Shown here one piece after another: positions 1 through 4,828 of a stretch of DNA of 5,415 nt. The first letter of the stretch is position 1, and every line of letters begins with the position of its first letter. The notes under the pieces are model-generated. The model was not told the origin of the DNA. It did not search any database and saw only the letters and a list, made by a program, of their open reading frames with translations. A program made the translations under genes and the position numbers. This DNA is from Methylobacterium sp. (GTDB lineage: Bacteria; Pseudomonadota; Alphaproteobacteria; Rhizobiales; Beijerinckiaceae), in the NCBI GenBank assembly GCA_021154065.1, contig JAJKJG010000023.1, positions 1 through 5,415 of the forward strand, written 5' to 3'.

Positions 1-1
1 C

Positions 2-127
2 AATCACTACCTCGCCGCCCCGGAACGGGCGGTCGCCTGCGCCGATCTACCGAGCCGGCAAACCGCTGAGGTAATCCTGGCCTACGTTAAGAGCCTGGCC
101 CAGCGCTGGGCTTTTTTGTTGGGGTGA
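2..127 (+). CDS. Possible 3' end of an unidentified gene, frame uncertain
   Basis: The left edge may hold the end of a gene on the plus strand, but the frame cannot be fixed. One frame is open from base 2 to a TGA at 125-127 and would end in the helix-like tail AEVILAYVKSLAQRW, reading through the terminator hairpin. A second frame, from base 3, stops with TAA at 72-74, and 19 of its 23 codons end in G or C. That stop lies 23 bases before the hairpin, which is the usual layout for a gene followed by its terminator. Neither peptide is recognisable. The terminator supports a plus-strand transcript arriving from the left, but not which frame is translated. The whole stretch could also be untranslated. 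Confidence 0.2.
   Translation, partial: NHYLAAPERAVACADLPSRQTAEVILAYVKSLAQRWAFLLG
98..117 (+). terminator. Intrinsic terminator
   Basis: A perfect 14-base palindrome (GCCCAGC followed by GCTGGGC, 98-111) is followed directly by six T residues (112-117). This is the classic layout of a Rho-independent terminator on the plus strand. The palindrome has no unpaired loop, so in RNA the central bases must open and leave a stem of about 5 bp. It probably ends the transcript that enters from the left edge. Confidence 0.7.
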
Positions 128-172
128 ATGCAACGAAAGACGACCCCCCGCATTGACGCGCCGGTCTCTGCC

Positions 173-178
173 GAGGAA
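173..178 (+). promoter_or_regulatory. Ribosome binding site that places the DUF6894 start at GTG 185
   Basis: GAGGAA ends 6 bases before the GTG at 185-187, an ideal spacing. The ATG at 128 in the same frame has no comparable site. Starting at GTG 185 gives an N-terminus of M-PRFHFDV, matching the usual start of DUF6894 proteins. The 19 codons between 128 and 184 show no family similarity. Confidence 0.6.
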
Positions 179-184
179 CGGCCG

Positions 185-428
185 GTGCCGCGCTTCCACT
201 TTGACGTTTGCACGAGTGGCGTGACCGTCCGAGACGACGATGGGATTGGCCTGTTAAGCCCCGAGGTTGCGCGCTTAATTAGAAGCCGCGCGGGCGGCGG
301 CCGACATGGTGCGGGACAGGACACTCCGGGGAGCCGACAACGCCGATGTGACCATTGTGGTGCGCGATGACAGCCCAGAGGCTGTTTGCCAGGTGAGGGC
401 CGCACTCGCCATTGCCGGCAAGTGTTAG
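185..428 (+). pseudogene. DUF6894-family small protein, broken by a +1 frameshift
   Basis: The first half is read in one frame (PRFHFDV, then VRDDDGIGLLSPEVARLI) and the second half in the next (EAARAAADMVRD, then NADVTIVVRDD, to TAG at 426-428). Together they match the DUF6894 pattern: an N-terminal PRFxFDV strand, a DD/EGI turn, a helix with EAAR and ADMVRD, and a final strand with VVRDD. Ignoring one base near 279-283, for example A281 in TTAATTAGAAGCC, joins the halves into a continuous protein of 80 residues, the normal family size. As written, the first frame runs on as out-of-frame sequence to a stop at 368-370, and the second frame has a TAA at 276-278 just before the join. DUF6894 proteins are small, often present in many copies in Methylobacterium and Bradyrhizobium relatives, and of unknown function. 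The family assignment is from remembered motifs. A sequencing error is the main alternative to a true pseudogene. Confidence 0.7.
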
Positions 429-532
429 GCGACCTTTTGCTGCAAGCGCAGTCTCCTCTTGCGGGCAACCAAGCCGCTTCCTAACTTGAGTCTGCCGGCC
501 ACTTCAGCCCCCAGCACGGCCGGTGTGACTAC
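429..532. other. Intergenic, nothing convincing
   Basis: No coding frame is supported here. The only structure is a weak potential hairpin, CCGGCC (495-500) with GGCCGG (518-523), around a 17-base loop and without a T tract. The stretch may be the 3' flank of the broken DUF6894 gene. Confidence 0.4.
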
Positions 533-562
533 AAAAGCCGCCCTTCCTTGGGGGCGGCTTTT
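533..562. terminator. Strong bidirectional intrinsic terminator
   Basis: An 11-bp perfect stem, AAAAGCCGCCC (533-543) with GGGCGGCTTTT (552-562), closes an 8-base loop. Because the stem ends in A/T runs on both sides, it can terminate in either direction. On the plus strand TTTTCCTTT follows it and it would end the transcript through the DUF6894 region. On the minus strand it lies about 100 bases beyond the 3' end of tRNA-Gln and would stop that transcript. Confidence 0.85.
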
Positions 563-662
563 CCTTTGCCACGCCCAGCCGAGCGCCGGGCGTTTTGGTT
601 GCTAGGTGGTAGCTATAAACTGCAGGCGGTTCAGCAAAGGGCGTCTAAGTATTTGATTTTAT

Positions 663-736
663 TGGCTGGGGGACTAGGATTCGAACCTAGACTAGCGGAG
701 TCAGAGTCCGCGGTTCTACCGTTAAACTATCCCCCA
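663..736 (-). tRNA. tRNA-Gln (anticodon CUG)
   Basis: The reverse complement folds as a complete 74-base tRNA with encoded CCA (663-665 on the plus strand). The acceptor arm pairs TGGGGGA with TCCCCCA. The D stem is GTTT/GAAC with a short loop. The anticodon stem GCGGA/TCCGC encloses the loop CTCTGAC, giving anticodon CTG, which reads the glutamine codon CAG. The variable loop is 4 bases, and the T arm is CTAGG-TTCGAAT-CCTAG. The discriminator base is G73, as expected for glutamine tRNAs. CAG is the preferred glutamine codon in GC-rich genomes. The 3' end points to the lower-GC left part of the window. The gene appears solitary, with a promoter candidate upstream at 824-851 and a terminator downstream at 533-562. 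Confidence 0.97.
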
Positions 737-757
737 AGGGACCAGGTGCCAGAATCT

Positions 758-784
758 TCGTGTCGGGCGACCTCGTGTCGGGCG
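758..784. repeat. 12-bp direct repeat in the tRNA-Gln leader
   Basis: TCGTGTCGGGCG occurs at 758-769 and again at 773-784, a 15-base period. It lies between the proposed tRNA promoter and the tRNA 5' end, within the part of the precursor that RNase P would remove. No function is evident; a local duplication is the simplest explanation. Confidence 0.6.
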
Positions 785-823
785 CGGCGCGAAGCTGTGG
801 CGGAAAGGGCCCAGGCGCGGTTT

Positions 824-851
824 AGATAGTGCGGGCGTCCGGCCCTGTCCA
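824..851 (-). promoter_or_regulatory. Candidate sigma-70-type promoter for tRNA-Gln
   Basis: On the minus strand, TGGACA (851-846) is followed after 16 bases by CTATCT (829-824). The pattern described for Rhizobium housekeeping promoters is CTTGAC, 17 bases, CTATAT; counted from the TGGAC core, the spacing here is exactly 17 and the -10 matches five of six bases. The resulting 5' leader of the tRNA would be about 80 bases. This is a motif match only. Confidence 0.45.
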
Positions 852-1022
852 CCCCCGACCGCCGCCTGCCGCCCGGCGATCGGTCGAGCTGCGCAGCGCT
901 CGCGCCCATGGGCCGCGATCCGCTTAACCGCCACGCTGGAACCGACCCGCCCGCCCGGCGTTCGACAGGCATACCGGCCCGCGCTTCCCCGCATTCCCCT
1001 TATGCTCGGGCCGAAGACTTCC

Positions 1023-1051
1023 AGAGCGCCCTTCGCGGCGCTCTTCTTTTT
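1023..1051 (+). terminator. Intrinsic terminator without an obvious parent gene
   Basis: An 8-bp perfect stem, AGAGCGCC (1023-1030) with GGCGCTCT (1037-1044), closes a 6-base loop CTTCGC. It is followed by the T-rich tail TCTTTTTCT. The polarity is plus strand only. No plus-strand gene is supported between the tRNA and this site, so it either ends a small untranslated RNA or insulates the phasin gene from upstream transcription. Confidence 0.7.
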
Positions 1052-1073
1052 CTCGTCATGAAGCATGATCACA

Positions 1074-1087
1074 GTGGCCATGGCCAC
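1074..1087. repeat. Perfect 14-bp palindrome upstream of the phasin gene
   Basis: GTGGCCATGGCCAC reads identically on both strands. It also contains two tandem copies of TGGCCA. It lies just after the 1023-1051 terminator and 167 bases before the phasin start codon. It could be a dimeric regulator site, but I do not recognise the motif and no promoter could be placed near it. Confidence 0.5.
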
Positions 1088-1254
1088 GCTGAAACCGGTC
1101 CTCCGGCGCGGCGTTGGTCGGGTGTCCGCGGGTGCTGGGCGAGAAGCACGAAGCAAAGCCCAAGCGCCCAGGCGGGCTCCACAAGCCGCGTTCACGACAG
1201 CGAGTAGCCGGCAAAGCTCGATCGCCGGCAACGTCATTTTTCAGGAGGCATCAG

Positions 1255-1713
1255 ATGGCAGAGATTCGAAAGAACCAGAACGACGCCACGAAGAGGACCG
1301 ACGAGGCGACCGGCGCGGACGGCGTGCGGCGGGTCGCGGACGAGTTCGGCCGCGTGTTCGGCCTCACCGGCCAGAACGAGGATCTGACGCGGCAGGCGAC
1401 GCAGAACCTCGAGGCGATCACCCAGACCGGATCGGTTCTGGCGCGCGGCTTCCAGGAGCTGTCGCGGGAGTGGCTCGACCTCGTGCAGGAGCGGTTCCAG
1501 AAGAACGCCGAGGGCGTGACCAGGCTGGCGCAATGCCGCACCCTGCCTGACCTCGCGGCGGCCCAGAGCGACCTCGTGCGCGACAACCTGCAGCAGCTCA
1601 TCGACGTGACCCGCCGCGTCGCCGAGCGCTCGATGCAGGTCGCCGACGAGGCCGGAAAAGCCATCGCGGCCGAGACGAAGCAGGCCGCCGAGCGCTTCCG
1701 GCGCGCCGCCTGA
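1255..1713 (+). CDS. Phasin family protein (polyhydroxyalkanoate granule-associated)
   Basis: This gene encodes a 152-residue, almost entirely helical cytoplasmic protein of the Phasin_2 type. Phasins coat polyhydroxyalkanoate granules and control their number and surface. Residues 1-25 are polar and probably flexible. The helical bundle follows, with amphipathic stretches at about 26-50, 52-85 and 100-148. The most family-like segment is LAQCRTLPDLAAAQSDLVRD (91-110), followed by LIDVTRRVAERS (115-126): the phasin pattern of a short CRTLPDL turn followed by a long QSDLVRDN helix. The ATG at 1255 is chosen because AGGAGG (1243-1248) lies 6 bases upstream. The frame is open back to an ATG at 1114, but that extension has no ribosome site and unlike composition. 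The gene appears to be a single transcription unit ending at the 1730-1757 hairpin. No phaC, phaR or other granule gene is visible. Related proteins can have other surface-coating or stress roles, so granule binding is inferred from the family. Confidence 0.9.
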   Translation: MAEIRKNQNDATKRTDEATGADGVRRVADEFGRVFGLTGQNEDLTRQATQNLEAITQTGSVLARGFQELSREWLDLVQERFQKNAEGVTRLAQCRTLPDLAAAQSDLVRDNLQQLIDVTRRVAERSMQVADEAGKAIAAETKQAAERFRRAA

Positions 1714-1729
1714 CGCGGGGCCCCCGACC

Positions 1730-1757
1730 GGCCCCACCGAAGCGATCCGGTGGGGCC
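1730..1757 (+). terminator. GC-rich hairpin after the phasin gene, likely terminator
   Basis: A 9-bp perfect stem, GGCCCCACC (1730-1738) with GGTGGGGCC (1749-1757), extends by one more G-C pair (1739/1748) around an 8-base loop. It begins 16 bases after the phasin stop codon. The tail TCTCGGG has no T run, so it is not a textbook intrinsic terminator. It may work as a U-less terminator or as a 3' end stabiliser. Confidence 0.55.
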
Positions 1758-1787
1758 TCTCGGGAGCACGGGGCCGCACCGCACGCC

Positions 1788-1808
1788 AGTTTAGAAATCC
1801 TATAAACT
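1788..1808 (+). promoter_or_regulatory. Irr/ICE-box-like partial palindrome upstream of the iron transporter
   Basis: AGTTTA (1788-1793) and TAAACT (1803-1808) form an inverted repeat in which 7 of 10 symmetric positions match. The left half TTTAGAA (1790-1796) is identical to the left half of the Irr box (ICE motif) known from Rhizobiales, roughly TTTAGAA, a short spacer, then TTCTAAA. The right half CTATAAA (1800-1806) matches 5 of 7 positions at the expected distance. It is one of the few AT-rich spots here and contains TATAAA, a possible -10 element, although I see no matching -35. It lies about 120 bases before the start codon of a ferric-iron-binding protein. Control by Irr or another Fur-family regulator is inferred from sequence and context. 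Confidence 0.45.
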
Positions 1809-1840
1809 ATTGAGCGGCTTACGTTTTTTATTGACCCGCG

Positions 1841-1920
1841 CCTCTTCGGAGTGCTTTCTCGCCAAAGCCGCGAGATGCGGCGACCCGCGAGGGCCTTGAC
1901 CCCTCGATGGCTCGAAGAGG
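1841..1920 (+). promoter_or_regulatory. Leader that could fold over the fbpA ribosome binding site
   Basis: CCTCTTCG (1841-1848) is the exact reverse complement of CGAAGAGG (1913-1920), which contains most of the fbpA Shine-Dalgarno sequence AGAGGA (1916-1921). Between them lies a perfect small hairpin, GCCGC (1867-1871) with GCGGC (1877-1881). If transcription starts before 1841, the mRNA could close an 8-bp stem that hides the ribosome site. No known riboswitch class is recognised. The pairing could be chance in a GC-rich leader. Confidence 0.35.
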
Positions 1921-1926
1921 ACCATC

Positions 1927-2955
1927 ATGAATCATCTTAGCTGGAGACGCGCCGCTCTCGGTGCGCTCGCCGCCATGACGCTCGGCGCTGCCCTTCCGGC
2001 TCACGCCGAAGGCGTCGTCAACGTCTACACCAACCGCGAGCCGGGGCTCTATTCGGCGACGCTCGACGAGTTCGCCAAGGCGACCGGCGTCAAGGTCAAC
2101 GCCATCTTCTCCGAGCAGGGCCTCGCCGAGCGCATCAAGGCCGAGGGCGAGAACAGCCCAGCCGACGTGCTGATCACCGTCGACATCGGCCGCCTGCAGC
2201 AGGCGCTCGATCTCGACATCGCGCAGCCGGTGCGCTCCGAGGCGCTGGCCTCGAACATCCCGGCCAATCTGCGCGATCCGGAGGGCCGCTGGTTCGCGCT
2301 CTCGCTGCGCGCCCGCACGGTCTATGCCTCCAAGGCGCGCGTGCCGGACACCGCGATGACCTACGAGGACCTCGCCGACCCGAAGTGGAAAGGCAAGCTC
2401 TGCACCCGCTCCTTCCAGCACCAGTACAACATCGGCCTCGTCGCGGCTTTCCTCGTCCGGCACGGCGAGGCGAGGACCGAGGAATGGCTGCGCGGCGTCA
2501 AGGCCAACCTCGCCAAGAAGCCGTCGGGCGGCGACCGCGACGTGGCGAAGGACATCGCCGCCGGCGTCTGCGATATCGGCCTCGGCAACCAGTACTATGT
2601 CGGCCTGATGACGAACGGCGCCCCCGAGCAGAAGAAATGGGCGGAGGCGATCCATGTCATCCTGCCGGCGTTCAAGGACGGCGGCACGCATGTGAACGTG
2701 TCCGGCGCCGTCGTCGCCAAGCACGCGCCGAACCGCGACAATGCCGTGAAGCTCGTCGAGTTCATGGCCTCGAACGAGGCCCAGCGCGTCTTCGCCGACG
2801 TGAACTACGAGTATCCGGTGCGAGCCGGCGTTCCGGTCAACGCCCTCGTGCGCTCGTTCGGCGAGCTGAAGCCCGACCCGATGCCGCTCTCCGACGTCGC
2901 CAAGGCGCGGGCGAAGGCGAGCGAGCTCGTCGACAAGGTCGGTTTCGACAGGTGA
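1927..2955 (+). CDS. fbpA: Periplasmic Fe(3+)-binding protein of an ABC importer
   Basis: The 342-residue product is the substrate-binding subunit of a ferric iron ABC importer (FbpA/FutA/AfuA group, bacterial extracellular binding protein fold). It binds Fe(3+) in the periplasm and delivers it to the permease. A signal peptide (about 1-27) has a positive start with RR at 7-8, a hydrophobic core and a likely cut after AHA27. It has no lipobox cysteine. The mature protein opens with VVNVYTNREPG (30-40), typical of one branch of the family. Candidate iron-ligand tyrosines are Y34, Y167 (in RSFQHQY) and the pair Y223-Y224 (NQYY), placed as in known ferric-binding proteins. The mature chain has only two cysteines, C159 and C215, which could form a disulfide. 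Length is normal for the family. The start is supported by AGAGGA (1916-1921), 5 bases upstream. It is followed after 28 bases by the permease gene, probably in one operon under the iron-box-like site at 1788-1808. A different metal or ligand is possible but less likely. Confidence 0.93.
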   Translation: MNHLSWRRAALGALAAMTLGAALPAHAEGVVNVYTNREPGLYSATLDEFAKATGVKVNAIFSEQGLAERIKAEGENSPADVLITVDIGRLQQALDLDIAQPVRSEALASNIPANLRDPEGRWFALSLRARTVYASKARVPDTAMTYEDLADPKWKGKLCTRSFQHQYNIGLVAAFLVRHGEARTEEWLRGVKANLAKKPSGGDRDVAKDIAAGVCDIGLGNQYYVGLMTNGAPEQKKWAEAIHVILPAFKDGGTHVNVSGAVVAKHAPNRDNAVKLVEFMASNEAQRVFADVNYEYPVRAGVPVNALVRSFGELKPDPMPLSDVAKARAKASELVDKVGFDR

Positions 2956-2959
2956 GGCG

Positions 2960-2977
2960 CGCCGGCGGCGGCCGGCG
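2960..2977 (+). promoter_or_regulatory. GC hairpin between binding-protein and permease genes
   Basis: CGCCGGC (2960-2966) and GCCGGCG (2971-2977) form a perfect 7-bp all-GC stem with a 4-base loop GGCG. It sits wholly in the 28-base gap, ends 6 bases before the permease start codon, and covers the place where a ribosome site should be. Similar hairpins after binding-protein genes, as in the malE-malF gap, protect the upstream mRNA and lower permease output. The same role is inferred here. Confidence 0.5.
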
Positions 2978-2983
2978 AAGCCC

Positions 2984-4750
2984 GTGAGGGCGGCGGCCGC
3001 CCTCCCCCGCCCGCGCGACGTGCCGGCGCGGCGAGCCTTCGGCAGCGCGCCGCGGTGGTCGGTCGTCGTGCTCTTCGCCGCCGCGGGGCTCGTCCTCGCG
3101 CCGCTCGCCTCGCTCGCCATCATCGCGTTCCGCGGCGAGGCGGCGCTGTCGCTGGCGCTTGCCGCGACCGTGCTCCCGGCAGCGCTGCTTGAGACCGCCC
3201 TGCTCCTCGCCGGCGTCGCGCTCCTGACCGGAACCCTCGGCGTCGGCACCGCCTGGCTCGTGACGGTGCACCGCTTCCCGGGACGCGACTGGCTCGCCTG
3301 GCTCCTGCCGCTGCCGCTCGCGGTGCCGACCTACATCACCGCCTACGTCTATGTCGAAGTGTTCGACGCCGCCGGTCCGGTGCAGGCGGCGTTGCGGCAG
3401 GCGATGGGGTGGCGCTCGCGGACCGAGTACTGGTTTCCGGAGATCCGCTCCCTCCCCGGCTGCATCCTCGTGATGGCGGTCGTGCTCTATCCTTACGTCT
3501 ATGCGGCGGCACGGACGATGTTCGCGACCCAGAGCGCATCGATGGTCGAGGTCGCGCGCACGCTCGGCGCCGGGCGCTTCGAGATGTTTCGCACCGTCGC
3601 CCTGCCGCTGGCGCGCCCGGCGCTCGCGATCGGGCTCGCGCTGGCGCTGCTCGAGGCGCTGAACGACATCGGCGCGAGCGAATATCTCGGCGTCAGGACG
3701 CTCACCCTCTCGGTCTACACCACCTGGCTCAACCGCGGCAGCCTTGCCGGCGCGGCGCAGATCGCCTGCCTCATGCTGGCGATCGTCGTGGCGCTCATCG
3801 CGCTCGAGCGGCGCGGACGCCGCGACCGGCGCTACACCGTCTCGAGCAGGCGTTCGCGCATGGTCGCGCCGACACCGCTGCCGCGCGGCGCCGGGTTCGT
3901 CGCGGCGCTCGCTTGCACGCTCCCGGTCGTCGCCGGCTTCGTCCTTCCGGCCGGCTTCCTTCTCAAGGAAACGGTCCGGCGCGGGCTCGTCAGCCAGCTC
4001 GACGCCGCCTTCATCGGGCATCTCGCGCGGACGATCGGGCTCGCGCTCTCGGCGACGCTCGGTGCGCTCGTTCTCGGTCTCGTGGTGACGACGGCGTCGC
4101 GCTTCGCGCAGCGCGCGCTCACCGCTGCGCTGACCTTCGTGGTCGGGCTCGGCTACGCCGTCCCAGGGACGGTGCTGGCGCTCGGCCTGCTCGCACCGGT
4201 CATCGCCGTCGACAACGTGCTGAACCGCCTTTGGCGGCTCGTCGCGGGGGAGCCGCTCGGGCTGTTTCTGATCGGATCGGGAGCGGCGCTCGTCATCGCC
4301 TATGTGGTGCGCTTCCTGCCGATCGCGACGGGCTCGCTCGCGGCCGGGCTGTCGCGGGTGTCGGCGAGCGTCGAGGACGCGGCGCGCTGCCTCGGCGCGA
4401 AGCCCCGCGAGCTCGTGCTGCGCATCCAGCTGCCGCTCCTGCGCCCGGCGCTCGCGAGCGCCGCCCTGCTCGTCTTCGTCGACTGCCTGAAGGAGCTGCC
4501 GGCGACGCTCCTGCTGCGGCCCCTCAACGCCGAGACGCTGGCGACGCTCGTCTACGGCCACGCCACGCGCGGCGCCTTCGAGGACGGGGCGCTCGCGGCG
4601 CTCGTCATCGTCGCCGTCGGCATCTTTCCGGTGATGCGGCTCTCGCGCGGCACCGACCAGACCGAGCCCGCCGTCGTCGCCCGCGCGCTCGATCCATCGC
4701 CCGACCGTACCGGCGGCGCCGCCATGCTTCCGGTGCGCGAGCAGGCCTGA
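2984..4750 (+). CDS. fbpB: Ferric iron ABC transporter permease, two fused permease domains
   Basis: The 588-residue inner membrane protein forms the channel of the Fe(3+) importer, with both permease halves fused in one chain as in FbpB/SfuB. Each half has about six membrane segments, roughly at 26-48, 65-95, 103-125, 158-180, 205-225 and 253-275, then 303-325, 350-370, 380-408, 428-446, 485-505 and 532-552. Each half carries an EAA loop that docks the ATPase: VEVARTLGAGRFEMFRTVAL (188-207) and VEDAARCLGAKPRELVLRIQ (463-482). The arginine-rich stretch at 276-292 is the cytoplasmic linker between halves. NDIGASEYLG (227-236) and LKELPATLLLRP (502-513) are typical family segments after the EAA loops. 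The GTG start at 2984 is the first in frame after fbpA, but its ribosome site is weak and a GTG at 3020 is an alternative. It is probably cotranscribed with fbpA. No ATPase gene follows; the next gene is AsmA-like. A polar tail of about 35 residues ends the protein. Confidence 0.93.
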   Translation: MRAAAALPRPRDVPARRAFGSAPRWSVVVLFAAAGLVLAPLASLAIIAFRGEAALSLALAATVLPAALLETALLLAGVALLTGTLGVGTAWLVTVHRFPGRDWLAWLLPLPLAVPTYITAYVYVEVFDAAGPVQAALRQAMGWRSRTEYWFPEIRSLPGCILVMAVVLYPYVYAAARTMFATQSASMVEVARTLGAGRFEMFRTVALPLARPALAIGLALALLEALNDIGASEYLGVRTLTLSVYTTWLNRGSLAGAAQIACLMLAIVVALIALERRGRRDRRYTVSSRRSRMVAPTPLPRGAGFVAALACTLPVVAGFVLPAGFLLKETVRRGLVSQLDAAFIGHLARTIGLALSATLGALVLGLVVTTASRFAQRALTAALTFVVGLGYAVPGTVLALGLLAPVIAVDNVLNRLWRLVAGEPLGLFLIGSGAALVIAYVVRFLPIATGSLAAGLSRVSASVEDAARCLGAKPRELVLRIQLPLLRPALASAALLVFVDCLKELPATLLLRPLNAETLATLVYGHATRGAFEDGALAALVIVAVGIFPVMRLSRGTDQTEPAVVARALDPSPDRTGGAAMLPVREQA

Positions 4751-4828
4751 GCCGGGCTTGAGGTTCGGGACTTAGACAATCGCCCCTGGAGGCGGTATGG
4801 ATTCGCCCGCGACGAGCCCGGAGGAACG

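Larger units (their letters stand above)
737..1254. other. Long intergenic region between tRNA-Gln and the phasin gene
   Basis: About 515 bases without a protein gene I can support. Open frames exist on both strands, but their compositions are arginine- and proline-rich, as expected of random GC-rich sequence, and none has a good ribosome binding site or a recognisable motif. The region holds the tRNA leader with a direct repeat, the tRNA promoter candidate, a plus-strand terminator and a perfect palindrome. Close to the phasin gene, GCCGGCAA occurs twice (1207-1214 and 1224-1231), and the GCCGGC cores could pair as a hairpin in the phasin 5' leader. I could not identify a convincing phasin promoter. 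Confidence 0.5.

Noticed and set aside
82..468. 128-codon minus-strand frame
   Set aside because: It is antisense to the DUF6894 gene, whose motifs fix the coding strand as plus.
611..620. CTATAAACT also present near the iron box (1800-1808)
   Set aside because: A shared 9-mer without the flanking inverted repeat is most easily chance or a shared AT-rich promoter-like sequence.
548..829. 93-codon plus-strand frame through the tRNA
   Set aside because: It reads antisense through the whole tRNA-Gln gene and shows no domain.
1058..1207. His-rich small frame beginning MKHDHSGHGHAETG
   Set aside because: The histidine cluster resembles a metal-binding tail, but there is no ribosome site, third codon positions are AT-rich for this genome, and the rest of the frame is nondescript.
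722..1237. 171-codon minus-strand frame
   Set aside because: Its end runs into the tRNA-Gln gene, its composition is low-complexity Arg/Ala/Gly, and it covers the likely tRNA promoter.
1114..1254. N-terminal extension of the phasin gene
   Set aside because: The frame is open, but ATG 1255 has an ideal AGGAGG site and the extension does not resemble phasin sequence.
1927..1960. Tat signal suggested by RR at residues 7-8 of FbpA
   Set aside because: The context WRRAALG lacks the phenylalanine/leucine-lysine pattern of a good Tat motif, so a Sec signal peptide is simpler.
1828..3249. 473-codon open frame on the minus strand
   Set aside because: It lies opposite the fbpA gene and the permease start, has no recognisable domain, and is explained by the high GC of the plus-strand codons.
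2837..4561. 574-codon open frame on the minus strand
   Set aside because: It is extremely rich in Arg, Glu and Asp with no domain and mirrors the hydrophobic permease gene, so it is an antisense shadow.
3409..4761. 450-codon plus-strand frame inside the permease gene
   Set aside because: It is an Arg/Ala-rich shifted reading of the permease gene with no domain; the permease frame has 12 membrane segments and two EAA loops.
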